DNA from: Mageeibacillus sp. UBA5439
GTDB taxonomy: Bacteria; Bacillota; Clostridia; Saccharofermentanales; DTU023
Reading direction: 5' to 3'
Assembly: GCA_002427505.1 (NCBI GenBank)
Contig: DIRJ01000016.1
Location: 1 to 48,151 of the forward strand
Length of the DNA stretch: 48,151 nucleotides
Part shown: positions 8,539 through 19,000 of the stretch, in pieces
Layout of the letters: each line of letters begins with the position of its first letter
How positions within the stretch are numbered: position 1 is the first letter of the stretch
Program-made: the position numbers and the translations under genes
The notes under the pieces: model-generated
Database searches by the model: none
What the model was told of the DNA's origin: nothing
What the model saw: the letters and a program-made list of their open reading frames with translations, nothing else

Positions 8539-9804
8539 CTAATATGAATACCTGTTTGGCATTTCAGAAACTATATGCGGATGGGTCACTGCATCTTGCG
8601 GACCGACCATGGAGTTGCCGCAAATTCTGGCACCCTTATGGATTATGAGATCCTGACCTATGACGCTAATACCATCCTCACAGAGTTTCTCGTTAAGAAA
8701 TGAGCACACATCGTAGGTTTCCGGTGATATTAGCACAGAAGGCTCAATGACTGTGTTCATGCCTACTATGCATTTTTTCAGGACAGAGCCGGATTTAACG
8801 ACAGCACCCGGCATGATGATTGAATCTTCAACTATGGCACCCTCTTCAATCACCACACCGACACTGATGATTGAGTGCCTGGCCTCGCCATACAGCTCAG
8901 CTCCGTCACTGATAGCGATTTTCTCCGCCACTGCCCCGGGTCCGAAATAATGAGAGGGACGCTGGGGGTTTTTGCTGTAGATGGTCCAGGAATCGTCATG
9001 CAGATCAATTTCGTTCGGCTTATCCAATACGTCCATATTGGTATCCCAAAGCGACTTTATCGTCCCTACATCTTTCCAGTAACCGTCAAATGTATAGGCA
9101 TGAAGATACAGGCCTGCCGCCAGCATCTTCGGAATAATATTATGACCGAAATCGTTTTTAGAGTCAGGATCGGCCTCGTCCTCAATCAGGCAACGGCGCA
9201 AGTTGGGCCAGTCAAAGCAATATACACCCATGGAAGCCAGATTACTTTTGGCGTGGGCAGGTTTTTCTTCAAATTCTGTGATCCGCTTCTTTTCATCCGT
9301 GTTCATGATGCCAAAACGATCTGTCTCTTCCCAGGGCACTTCTATTACTGCGATAGTGGCATCCGCCCCGACATCTGTATGGGCCTTAACCATTTTGGAA
9401 TAATCCATTTTGTAGACGTGGTCGCCGGACAGTATGACAACATGTTTGGGAGCGAAGCTGTCGATAAAGGGAATGTTCTGGTAGATTGAATTCGCTGTCC
9501 CGAGATACCAGTCACTGCCTTCCTGGCTGACATAGGGCGGCAAAATATAGGTACCGCCGTCATTACGGTCCAGGTCCCAGGAATGCCCGTTACCTATATA
9601 GGAGTTAAGCTGCAGTGGTTGGTACTGAGTCAGAACTCCGACAGCTTCTATGCCTGAGTTGGAACAGTTGCTTAAAGGGAAGTCAATTATCCGGTAACGG
9701 CTCCCAAAAGGAACTGCCGGTTTGGCCAGAAACTCCGTTAAGACACCGAGGCGGGATCCTTGTCCGCCAGCTAAAATCATAGCTATCACATTTTGATGCG
9801 CCAT
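8539..9804 (-). CDS. glgC: glucose-1-phosphate adenylyltransferase
   Basis: This enzyme makes ADP-glucose from ATP and glucose-1-phosphate, the committed step of bacterial glycogen synthesis. The signature AGGQGSRLGVLT (near residues 12-23), AKPAVPFGSRYRIIDFPLSN and the substrate block FEEKPAHAKSN are intact. The C-terminal hexapeptide-repeat domain is also present. Length is 421 residues, normal for GlgC. The start has a GAAAGGATG ribosome site. It is followed at 10 bases by its partner glgD and preceded at 88 bases by glgB. Its substrate can come from the PgcA-type phosphoglucomutase encoded at 19760-21520. Confidence 0.96.
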   Translation of the reverse strand: MAHQNVIAMILAGGQGSRLGVLTEFLAKPAVPFGSRYRIIDFPLSNCSNSGIEAVGVLTQYQPLQLNSYIGNGHSWDLDRNDGGTYILPPYVSQEGSDWYLGTANSIYQNIPFIDSFAPKHVVILSGDHVYKMDYSKMVKAHTDVGADATIAVIEVPWEETDRFGIMNTDEKKRITEFEEKPAHAKSNLASMGVYCFDWPNLRRCLIEDEADPDSKNDFGHNIIPKMLAAGLYLHAYTFDGYWKDVGTIKSLWDTNMDVLDKPNEIDLHDDSWTIYSKNPQRPSHYFGPGAVAEKIAISDGAELYGEARHSIISVGVVIEEGAIVEDSIIMPGAVVKSGSVLKKCIVGMNTVIEPSVLISPETYDVCSFLNEKLCEDGISVIGQDLIIHKGARICGNSMVGPQDAVTHPHIVSEMPNRYSY

Positions 9805-9892
9805 TTTCTCATCCTTTCTTCTGTCCCTTCTTCAGCCCGTTCTCATCCGGGGCAGACTGAAGAATTTTAATAGTTAACAGACTTTTCGCTGC

Positions 9893-11866
9893 TTAATTCT
9901 TTTCCTCTCCCTCGTAAACTAAATATAGGCCTGCAAGTGGCGGCAGGGGCATATCGATGTAATAGCCAAGTCCGGAGTCGGCTGCGTCTTTCTCAGCTTC
10001 CAGAGGCGAAGCGAGATCTCTCATTTTGTCTTCCAGCGACAGCCGCTCACCTTCCTTATCGTCCGAGGTCCAGAAAACAGTATTTCCCTGTTCCAGATCG
10101 GCATAGCCGCTGCCCTGATACTGTGCATCATCGCTGTTTAAGATCAATCTGTAGCGGCCGGGATGCAACACCGGTAAACGATAGTTTTTATAGGATGCCG
10201 GCGTCATATTCAAGACCGAAACAATAGTCTGCCTTTGCTCTTTAGCATAGCGGGCATAGGCAAATATACTATTCTCTCTGTCATCAGTCACGATCCATTC
10301 GAAACCTTCCCAGGAATCATCTACTTCCCACAAGGCGGGGTTTTCCAGATAAATATGGTTCAGGGTGGTCACAAAATCAAACATGCCTTTGTGATTGGGA
10401 TACTGTAAAAGGAACCATTCCAGTTCTTCGTAGTAGCGCCATTCAATGAAAGGAGCAAATTCATTGCCCATAAAATTCAGCTTGGCCCCGGGGAAGGACA
10501 TCTGGTACATATAGCAGGTGCGCAGAGAAGCGAATTGTCGCCAGTAATCCCCGGGCATCCGTCCCAGCAAGGATTTTTTGCCGTGGACCACCTCATCGTG
10601 CGAAAATGGGAGAATAAAATTTTCACTGAAAGAATACATCATGGAAAAGGTGATCTTGTCATGAACCTGACCTCTGGCGTAGTAATCTGAAGTCATATAA
10701 GACAATGTATCGTTCATCCAGCCCATGTTCCATTTATGAGTAAAGCCCAATCCGCCTTCAGACACAGGTCTGGTCACTTTGGGGAAGGTGGAAGATTCCT
10801 CGGCTGCCACAATACTGTAGGGGAAGTTCTCCCGGATCATTTCATTCATTTCCCGGATAAAGGCGATTGCTTCCAGATTCTCATAACCGCCGTTTACATT
10901 GCGGGCAGAGGCCGCATAGTCGCGGCCGAAATTAAGATAGACCATACTGGAGACTGCATCCACCCGCAGTCCGTCAACATTAAACTCTTCCAGCCAGTAC
11001 CAGGCATTGGAAAGCAGGAATGAACGCACCTCAGCCAGAGCGAAATCAAAAACCAGCGTACCCCAGTTGGGGTGCTCAGCTTTGATAGCATCGGCATATT
11101 CATAAAGAGGCTGGCCATCGAAATTAGCCAGACCGAAATCGTCGCGCGGAAAATGCCCGGGCACCCAGTCAAGGATTACTTTGATGTTATTTTGATGCAG
11201 GGTGTCGATCAGAAACTTCAGATCCGACGGTTGGCCATAACGTGACGTGGGGGCAAAATAACCTGTTAGCTGATAGCCCCAGGAGGCATCCAGCGGATGT
11301 TCCATCACAGGCATGATCTCCACTGCATTACAACCCAGCTGCCTGACGTAAGAGGCCAGTTGGGGGGCAATGTCGCGATAGGAATAGGGATTGCCGTCAG
11401 CATAGCGCCGCCAGCTGCCGAGATGAATTTCATAGATATTCAGCGGCGCACTTTCTTCTGCCGGCCGCCTGCGCGCACGAAAATCAGCATCTCCCCACTG
11501 GTAGTCATTTTCATAATTGTAGAGAATGGAGGCTGTATTCGGCCTGGTTTCTGCATGGCGTGCATAGGGGTCGGCTTTCAGCAAAACACGCCCATCTGGC
11601 GTGCGGATTGCATACTTATACCTTTGAAACTCGACTGCATTGGGAATGAATATTTGCCAGATTCCGGTTGTGCCGTAAGCGATCATGAAATCGATCTCAG
11701 GATCCCAGCCGTTAAAATCTCCGACGACACTGACCTGAGCCGCATGCGGGGCCCAGACTGCAAAACGATAGCCTCTCTCCCCTTCCGCCGAGACATCAGG
11801 GCGGGCACCTAGCATCCTGTAACTTTGGTAATTCTTGCCATGATTAAATAAATAAGCTTGATTCAT
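9893..11866 (-). CDS. glgB: 1,4-alpha-glucan branching enzyme
   Basis: GlgB introduces alpha-1,6 branches into glycogen. An N-terminal CBM48-type domain (VWAPHAAQVSVVGDFNGW) precedes the GH13 barrel. The family blocks are DWVPGHFPRDD, GLRVDAVSS with the nucleophile Asp (near 300), AAEESSTFP with the acid Glu (near 356) and FSHDEVVHG (near 422). A C-terminal beta domain ends the protein. ATG 11866 is chosen because AAGGAAGAAGG sits just upstream; the reading frame stays open 17 codons further, but without a ribosome site. It is the first gene of the glg operon, 89 bases after mutS2. Confidence 0.95.
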   Translation of the reverse strand: MNQAYLFNHGKNYQSYRMLGARPDVSAEGERGYRFAVWAPHAAQVSVVGDFNGWDPEIDFMIAYGTTGIWQIFIPNAVEFQRYKYAIRTPDGRVLLKADPYARHAETRPNTASILYNYENDYQWGDADFRARRRPAEESAPLNIYEIHLGSWRRYADGNPYSYRDIAPQLASYVRQLGCNAVEIMPVMEHPLDASWGYQLTGYFAPTSRYGQPSDLKFLIDTLHQNNIKVILDWVPGHFPRDDFGLANFDGQPLYEYADAIKAEHPNWGTLVFDFALAEVRSFLLSNAWYWLEEFNVDGLRVDAVSSMVYLNFGRDYAASARNVNGGYENLEAIAFIREMNEMIRENFPYSIVAAEESSTFPKVTRPVSEGGLGFTHKWNMGWMNDTLSYMTSDYYARGQVHDKITFSMMYSFSENFILPFSHDEVVHGKKSLLGRMPGDYWRQFASLRTCYMYQMSFPGAKLNFMGNEFAPFIEWRYYEELEWFLLQYPNHKGMFDFVTTLNHIYLENPALWEVDDSWEGFEWIVTDDRENSIFAYARYAKEQRQTIVSVLNMTPASYKNYRLPVLHPGRYRLILNSDDAQYQGSGYADLEQGNTVFWTSDDKEGERLSLEDKMRDLASPLEAEKDAADSGLGYYIDMPLPPLAGLYLVYEGEEKN

Positions 11867-11908
11867 ACGGTACCTTCTTCCTTTGATAAGACAAGGTATC
11901 TTTCTCTT

Positions 11909-11935
11909 ATTATACACAAAACCACTCGAATTATA
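11909..11935 (-). promoter_or_regulatory. probable promoter region of the glg operon
   Basis: On the minus strand two TATAAT hexamers occur (11935-11930 and 11914-11909) in the mutS2-glgB gap. Neither has a clear -35 at 17 bases. Position and composition suggest the start of the glycogen transcript, although readthrough from mutS2 is possible. Confidence 0.4.
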
Positions 11936-11955
11936 ACTTCAAGCAGACTTGTCAT

Positions 11956-14364
11956 CTACAATTTCAACTTGGCTACGGTAACCCCGTCGCCGCCCTCACC
12001 TTCAACGCCCATACGGAAGGAATCAACCCTGGAATCACGCATTAAATAATCCTGGGTGACCTGACGTAAAACCCCCGTCCCTTTTCCGTGAATGAGGCGA
12101 ACCGGTGAAATCCCGTTAAGCACAGCATCATCCAGGAAATGGTCAATAGCAGCAATAGCTTCATCTGCCCTCATCCCCCGCAGCATAAGTTCAGTAGTGG
12201 CGTGCATTTTGCGTTCTGTGGTCAGACTTGCTGCTGTCCTGCCTGCTGCTTGTCCTGCCCTAGGCCTGCGGCCGGCAGCTTTCGGTTTTTTGCCTACGGG
12301 GCGCAGTCTGTCTGCTGCTACCGAAAAGCTGATCTGGCCTGCTTCCAGTACTAGCTGGCCTTTGGCATCAGGCAAGGATTTTGCTACACCTTCAATATTT
12401 AAATCGATAGCCTCATAACGTTCACCGATCTCGATTTCGCCCGGCTGCTGATCTGTACTGCGCTTGTGCCTGTGTGCACTCAGCTCTTTTTCCACTTCGC
12501 TGATTTGCCCGCGCAGTTCACTTTCCAGACGATGGCCCAGGCGCTGTTCGGCTCTTTTTTCTTCCAGACTCTCTATAATCTCTTCCATCTGCCTGCGGGT
12601 CTTGTTGACAATCTCAGCTGCCTGCGCTTCAGCACCGGCTAAAAGCTCCTGTTTCTCTTTAGCTATTTTTTCTTTTTCCTGCTCCAGAGTACGGCGCATT
12701 TCCCGCAGCTCACTTTGAAGCTTATCCGCCTCGCTTTTTTTGTCATCAATTTCTTTCTGACTGCTCTCAATTGCTGTAATCAGCTGTTCAAAACGAGCAC
12801 TCTCTTCCGAGATGAGCTGTCTGGCATCAGCAATAATTTCCCTGCTGAGACCCAGCTTCTGAGCTATGGAAAAAGCATGGCTTACCCCGGGCACACCGAT
12901 CAGCAGCTTGTAGGTGGGCTGCAAAGATTCAATGTCAAATTCACAGCTGGCGTTCTCCACTCCCTCCGTATTCATCGCATAGCCCTTGAGCTCGCTGTAA
13001 TGAGTAGTAGCAACCGTGTGCGCTCCTGTCCGGTTCAGGAAGTTGAGAATGGCTATGGCCAGGGCAGCTCCTTCCGAGGGATCTGTACCGGCTCCCAGTT
13101 CATCCAGCAGTACCAGGCTTCCCGGCCCTGCCAGCTCGGTGATCGCAATAATTTCTTTCATATGTGAAGAAAAAGTAGACAGGCTTTGTTCAATGCTCTG
13201 TTCGTCGCCTATATCTGCCAGTACAAGATCGAAAAAAGCTATTTCGGAAGGGCTGCGTGCAGGTATATGCAGACCTGCCATCGCCATCAGAGTCAGAAGT
13301 CCACAAGTTTTGAGGGTAACCGTTTTCCCGCCCGTATTGGGACCGGTAATCACCAGGCTGCGATAGTTAATACCGAGCTCGAAATCGATCGGCACAACAT
13401 CGTCTTTTTTGATCAGTGGATGGCGGGCCTGGTGCAGGACAATTCTGCCCTCAGAATTAAGAGCGGGTGCGGCTGCCTTCATATCCAGAGACAGCTTGCC
13501 CTTGGCCATAGCGAAATCAAGCTCTGTCAGGAGCTGTAAGTTCTGCTTTAAGGCTGCAGTTTCCTCTGCTACACCGGCTGAAAGCTGAGCCAGAATACGT
13601 TCTATCTCATGCCTTTCTTCGGCTGCAAGCTCGCGGATTTTGTTGTTTAGCTGCACTACCGACATAGGTTCAATAAAGACCGTATTGCCTGAAGCGGAGC
13701 TGTCATGAATCAAGCCGGGCACAGCCGAGCGATGCTCGCTTTTTACCGGTACAACATAACGGTCGCCTCTTACAGTGATCAGTGCTTCCTGCAGTGCGGA
13801 ACTGTGCTTGCGCAAAACTTGTTCCAGTTCGGTTCTGATATTAGCCTGGGCATCCCGGATTCGCCTGCGGATTGACATCAGCCCGGGGCTGGCACTGTCA
13901 AAGAGCTCATCCTCACCGGCAATACAGCTTTCAATTTCCCCGAGTAAACTCTGACAGGGCGTCAGCGCCTCAATCCGATTGTAGATGGCATGGCCGGGAA
14001 AGTCTCCGTCAGCTGCTTCTCTTTTTGCAGCCGTCCAGCTTTCCGGAACTGACTGGCGCATACGCACAACTGCACGCAGGAGAGCGGCAATCTGCAGCAA
14101 ATCTCTGCCATTAAGCACGGCTCCATTGTCAGCACGACTGATCTGCGAATGAATGTCCTGAATACCGGCAAAAGGCAGACCGCCATATTCCAACAGACGA
14201 TTGACTGCATCATCAGTTTCCTGCAGACGGGCTTCAGCTTCCGCCTTATTTGCAGCCGGCACAAGCTTTTCACATAGTTTTCGTCCCGGCTCAGTATCCG
14301 CTTGCTCAGATAATAAGCGAATAATGCTGGAAAACTCTAATTTCCGCAAGCTTCTGGAGATCAT
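11956..14364 (-). CDS. mutS2: endonuclease MutS2 (Smr-domain MutS homologue)
   Basis: MutS2 is a MutS-family ATPase without the mismatch-recognition domain. In Firmicutes it is linked to suppression of recombination and to ribosome collision rescue. The core and clamp regions lie in the first 300 residues or so. Walker A (GPNTGGKT) is near 340, with DELGAGTDPSEG further on. A long coiled coil (about 520-620) is followed by a basic linker and a C-terminal Smr domain with HGKGTGVLR near 755. The 802-residue length is normal. The gene overlaps pgsA by four bases, so the two are coupled. Confidence 0.95.
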   Translation of the reverse strand: MISRSLRKLEFSSIIRLLSEQADTEPGRKLCEKLVPAANKAEAEARLQETDDAVNRLLEYGGLPFAGIQDIHSQISRADNGAVLNGRDLLQIAALLRAVVRMRQSVPESWTAAKREAADGDFPGHAIYNRIEALTPCQSLLGEIESCIAGEDELFDSASPGLMSIRRRIRDAQANIRTELEQVLRKHSSALQEALITVRGDRYVVPVKSEHRSAVPGLIHDSSASGNTVFIEPMSVVQLNNKIRELAAEERHEIERILAQLSAGVAEETAALKQNLQLLTELDFAMAKGKLSLDMKAAAPALNSEGRIVLHQARHPLIKKDDVVPIDFELGINYRSLVITGPNTGGKTVTLKTCGLLTLMAMAGLHIPARSPSEIAFFDLVLADIGDEQSIEQSLSTFSSHMKEIIAITELAGPGSLVLLDELGAGTDPSEGAALAIAILNFLNRTGAHTVATTHYSELKGYAMNTEGVENASCEFDIESLQPTYKLLIGVPGVSHAFSIAQKLGLSREIIADARQLISEESARFEQLITAIESSQKEIDDKKSEADKLQSELREMRRTLEQEKEKIAKEKQELLAGAEAQAAEIVNKTRRQMEEIIESLEEKRAEQRLGHRLESELRGQISEVEKELSAHRHKRSTDQQPGEIEIGERYEAIDLNIEGVAKSLPDAKGQLVLEAGQISFSVAADRLRPVGKKPKAAGRRPRAGQAAGRTAASLTTERKMHATTELMLRGMRADEAIAAIDHFLDDAVLNGISPVRLIHGKGTGVLRQVTQDYLMRDSRVDSFRMGVEGEGGDGVTVAKLKL

Positions 14365-14963
14365 AGCGTAAGATTTTTTCCGTTTTTAAGATTATAGATA
14401 TTCTTCCTGGCGTAATTCAAGGTCGCGATCACTGACAAAGCAGTTCCCGGAATAAAAACTACATGTTTCAGCCAGACCGGCTCATCAGGAATGACAAAGA
14501 GCAGCGATAAAGCGATTACATAACATACAGTAGCCAGTTTACCGAAAACATCCGAGTAGACAACCACTTCATAATTCTTCAGCAAGAGGTATCCGCCTAA
14601 GATCATCAGTGTTTCGCGGGCGATAATAAAGCACGGCACCCAGGCAGGCATACGTCCGGTCACTGCCATAGTAACGGCTACAGCTATCTGGAAGAGCTTA
14701 TCTACCAGGGGGTCGAACAGTTTGCCAAAGTCTGTTACCTGATTATAATTTCTGGCAATATAGCCGTCCAGAATATCTGTCAGCCAGATGGCTAGGAATA
14801 AGACAAATGATAAAGTTCGATATTCAGGCCCCTTGCTCAGTAAAATTACTAAAGGCAGGATCGCGATCAGGCGAATCATGGTTAGAATATTCGGCACATT
14901 AGGCACAAAATGCAGTTTTTCTTTCTTTCCCTTTTCCTCTTCAGCCATGTCTTTCCTATTCAT
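14361..14963 (-). CDS. pgsA: CDP-diacylglycerol--glycerol-3-phosphate 3-phosphatidyltransferase
   Basis: This membrane enzyme makes phosphatidylglycerol phosphate, the first committed step of anionic phospholipid synthesis. The CDP-alcohol phosphotransferase pattern DGxxARxxxxxxxxGxxxDxxxD is fully present, starting at DGYIAR and ending at DPLVDK. Several hydrophobic helices surround it. Its N-terminus is short and charged (MNRKDMAEEEKGKKEK). It sits 3 bases after pfkA and overlaps mutS2 by four bases. Confidence 0.92.
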   Translation of the reverse strand: MNRKDMAEEEKGKKEKLHFVPNVPNILTMIRLIAILPLVILLSKGPEYRTLSFVLFLAIWLTDILDGYIARNYNQVTDFGKLFDPLVDKLFQIAVAVTMAVTGRMPAWVPCFIIARETLMILGGYLLLKNYEVVVYSDVFGKLATVCYVIALSLLFVIPDEPVWLKHVVFIPGTALSVIATLNYARKNIYNLKNGKNLTL

Positions 14964-14966
14964 TCG

Positions 14967-15968
14967 CTAAATTGTTATAGTATCTGCCACTTCCAGAGAA
15001 GCTTGCAGGGGTCGTTTCTCCGCGGCCAGCGCTTCACCCAGATCAATATCCTGGCAGTCTCCGTTCTTATGGATGATCATGCGGTTAAGCCGGCCATCAA
15101 GTATAGCCTGCACTGCTCTGACGCCCATCAGCGAGGAGAGCCAGCGATCACGGAAACTGGGTGCGCCGCCTCGCTGTAAATAGCCCAGCTGAGTTGAACG
15201 CGTTTCTATACCGGTTTTCTCTTCAATGCGTTTTGCCATATCAGAAGCCAGACCCACGCCCTCAGCCATGACTACGATATAATGCTGTTTCCCGGCGTTA
15301 CGATCTTTAATCAGCGTGAGCACGATGTCTTCATTGAAATCAAAGTCTTTCTCCGGCACAAGGAGTACTTCCGCACCGGATGCTACACCCACGCCCAAAG
15401 CGATATAACCGGATTCCCTGCCCATCACTTCTACCACCGAACAACGTTCGTGTGAGGAAGCAGTATCACGCAGCTTATCGATAGCCTGAATGGCTGTATT
15501 AAGAGCAGTATCAAAACCCAGCGAATATTCCGTGGCTCCGATATCATTATCAATAGTAGCCGGAATCGCTATTACCGGAACACCCTTATCCGCTAAAGAC
15601 TTGGCGCCGCGGGCAGTACCGTCGCCGCCGATTGCGACGATGACATCTATATTAAAGACTTCCGTTATATCAACAGCTTTATTCAAACCTTCTTCAGTTA
15701 CGAAGCTTTCACTGCGGGCTGTCATGAGAAAAGTTCCGCCTCGATGCAAAACATCTGATACAGAGCGGCTGTCCAGATCAATGATATCTCCGTGACATAA
15801 TCCATGATAGCCACGCCTCACTCCGAGAACACGAAAGCCTGCATTCAACGCTGTTCTGGTGACAGCCCGGATAGCACCATTCATACCCGGAGCATCGCCA
15901 CCTGAAGTCAGAATGGCAATGGTTTTCTTCTGCTTAGATTCTTTGTTCGAAACTACTTTATTTTCCAT
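14967..15968 (-). CDS. pfkA: ATP-dependent 6-phosphofructokinase
   Basis: This enzyme phosphorylates fructose-6-phosphate to the 1,6-bisphosphate in glycolysis. It shows the nucleotide loop TSGGDAPGMNGAIRA (near 21-35), IGGDGT near 111 and TIDNDI near 137. The glycine after GGD in IGGDGT is the marker of ATP-using enzymes; pyrophosphate-using forms have Asp there. MGRESGYIA and the later QRGGAPSFRDR block complete the fold. Length 333 is slightly above the usual 320 because of an N-terminal lysine-rich extension. It is 77 bases downstream of dnaE. Confidence 0.95.
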   Translation of the reverse strand: MENKVVSNKESKQKKTIAILTSGGDAPGMNGAIRAVTRTALNAGFRVLGVRRGYHGLCHGDIIDLDSRSVSDVLHRGGTFLMTARSESFVTEEGLNKAVDITEVFNIDVIVAIGGDGTARGAKSLADKGVPVIAIPATIDNDIGATEYSLGFDTALNTAIQAIDKLRDTASSHERCSVVEVMGRESGYIALGVGVASGAEVLLVPEKDFDFNEDIVLTLIKDRNAGKQHYIVVMAEGVGLASDMAKRIEEKTGIETRSTQLGYLQRGGAPSFRDRWLSSLMGVRAVQAILDGRLNRMIIHKNGDCQDIDLGEALAAEKRPLQASLEVADTITI

Positions 15969-16045
15969 ATCTTCTCCTATATATCAGCTACTAGTAGATT
16001 ATACCTGCTAACTTAAATAATCTATACCGGTCAGGCAAAATCCGG

Positions 16046-19000
16046 TCACAGCAGGCTGAGGTTATCAGCTCCGAAACGCCGGCACAGCATGGCAATGGTT
16101 TCAGAATCAGGGGCTACTGAGGGCAGTTCCAGCTGGTCCATAATCCTGCCTTCTTTTTCTGCAAAAATATAGACCGGCATGGAGCCGTAAAAATAAGAAC
16201 ATGTTGCTCTGACGGCATCGACAAATTCCCTGGATGGCTTTTGCTGACAGCGGATCACCAGGGACATATGATGATTGACCGGAGGGCTGCCCGCTTGCTT
16301 AGGCAACAAACCGGCGTCGGCTTCGCGCTCAGGCGGACCTGCTTCTGACTGCTGTATCCGGCTCCTGACTTGTCCTTCCGGAAAGGCCGGCCGGGCCGGG
16401 TCCGTCTTCTTACGCCCGTTATTGTACTGCCTGTTTCCGCCTGGTCGCGAACGGCCTGTTTGCATTGCGTCCGGCAAACGTTCACAGTCCGGCTGCAGCA
16501 GCATAATTTTATCCGCGATTACTTTGGGATCTTCATCTTCACGCAGAGACAGGCTGCCCGCAATCAGCAGAACTTCATTCTCGCGCAAGAGTTCGCGTGA
16601 TTCTTCAAATACACGGGGAAAGACAATTAATTCAAAACTGCCCGTTGCGTCCTCAATTGTGACAAAGGCCATGCGCTCGTTGCGCTTGGTCAGCAGGACG
16701 CGGTCTGCAATCACCAGACCGGCTGTGATCAGATGATCTCCGTCCTGTAAGCTGTCATTTATGAACTTATAATCGTCGATGACAGCCGTATTCCGGGCTG
16801 ATTCAGCCAGATCCAGAGCCGAGCTCAGGGGCAGGCAGGAAAAGGCCCGCTCATATTCTTTCAGCGGGTGGCCGCTGACGTAAAGACCCAGCATCTCCTT
16901 TTCCATGGCCAGACGTTCCGACTGGCTGAACTCAGGTACGGTGGGATAATCAGGCTCTGCTACCGCCAGACTTTCTTCTTCAACAAAGTCAAAAAGAGAG
17001 AGTTGTCCGTCCATTTTATTGCGTTGTGAGGCCTGAACCTGGTCCAGATAAGGATCGATCACCGCTATCATTTGGGAACGGGATATATTGAACTGATCAC
17101 AGGCGGAAGAACGCACCAGACTTTCGATCATTTTGCGGTTGAGGCTCAGACTGCCGCAGCGGCGCAGAAAATCGCCATATGAAGTGAAGAGACCATGCTC
17201 TTCCCTTTCCCTGACCAGTTCATTTACAGCCTCCTGGCCGACATTTTTTACAGCGGCCAGAGCAAAGCGAATGGAAGCGTTCTCAGTGGTAAAACGTGCT
17301 GAACTGTGATTGACGTCAGGCGGCAGAACCGCTATATTCATCGCTTCAGCTGCACGCACATAAATGTTGGCCTTATCCAGATTACCCAGATAGGAATTGA
17401 GCAAGGCTGCCATATATTCAACAGGATAATAGTACTTGCACCAGCCCGTGTCATAGGCAACTGCGGCATAGGCCGCAGCATGTGATTTATTAAAAGCATA
17501 ACCGGCAAAGGACTGGACGTCGTCGAATATTTTGGAAGCGATTTTGCGCGGTACGCCGTTGGCAACAGCACCTTTGACTTCATTGCCGGCTTCATCACAG
17601 CCGCCATCCAGAAAGAGACTGCGGTAACCGGCTAGAACTTCAGGGTTCTTTTTTGCCATAGCACGACGGACATTGTCAGCCTGACCTAAAGAAAAGCCTG
17701 CCAGATCCCGCACAATACGCATAACCTGTTCCTGATAGACAATGACACCATAGGTCACTTCCAGAATTGCCTCCAGCAAAGGGTGGTCGTAATGGATTTT
17801 ACTGGAATCATGACGGCTTTCAACATAACGTGGTATCTCCTGCATGGGCCCGGGACGGAATAAGGCGACACCTGCAATGATGTCTTCAAAGTTGCTGGGC
17901 TTTAATTCTTTCATGAACTGAGTCATACCGCTGCTTTCCAGCTGGAAAACTCCAATCGTATCACCGCGGCCGATCATTTCAAAGACACCGGGATCTGAGT
18001 AGCTCATACCGTCAAAATCAATGGTCTGATGATAGTTTTTCGCCACCAGTTCACTGCACTCCTGTAAGACTGTCAGGGTGCGCAGACCGAGAAAGTCGAA
18101 CTTGAGCAGGCCGACATCTTCAATATCGTCCTTGGTAAACTGAACCACAATAGCTTCGTCATTGCGCGCCAGCGGCGCAATTTCATCCACTGCTTTGCCG
18201 GCAATAATTACACCGGCAGCATGGGTAGAGGCATGGCGCGGCATACCTTCGAATTTTTTCGCTAAATCAATAATTTGTCTGGTACATTCATCTTCCTGAT
18301 AGGACTTTTTTAAATCAGGGTTGAGCTCCAGGGCCTGCTTCAGAGTAATATTGAGCACATTAGGCACCATTTTAGCGATCCGGTCAGTCTCCTGATAGGA
18401 AACATCCAGTGCCCGGCCGACATCACGAATTACCGCCCTGGCAGCCAGTGTACCGAACGTGATCACCTGACAGACATGGTCCTGCCCATACTTTTCTGTG
18501 ACATATTCAATCACTTCACCACGGCGCTCATAGCAGAAATCAATATCAAAGTCCGGCAGGCTGACGCGTTCAGGGTTGAGAAAGCGTTCAAACATCAGGT
18601 CGTACTTCAAAGGGTCCAGGTCAGTTATAAAGAGTGTGTAGGCCGCCAGCGAACCGGCTCCGGAACCTCGTCCCGGTCCGACTGCGATACCCTGTTCACG
18701 GGCAAAACGCACAAAATCCCAGACGATCAGGAAATAATCAACAAAGCCCATACTGGAAATTACTTTTATTTCACGCTTTAAGCGCTCTTCGTAATCTGCA
18801 CGCGGAATATGGCTGGGCCGTCTTTGCAGGCGTTCATCCAGACCTTGGCGGCACAAGCGTTCCAGCATGTCACGGCCGCTTTCTTCTGAGCCGGTATCAA
18901 AATGCGGCAGCGAAATCTGACCGAATTCCAGCTCAACATTGCAGCGTTCAGCTATTTTTTCCGTGTTGGCTATGGCCTCAGGGATATGGGAAAAAGATGC

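Noticed and set aside
8875..9489. 204-codon plus-strand frame opposite glgC
   Set aside because: It lies wholly opposite a canonical glgC and encodes no recognisable protein.
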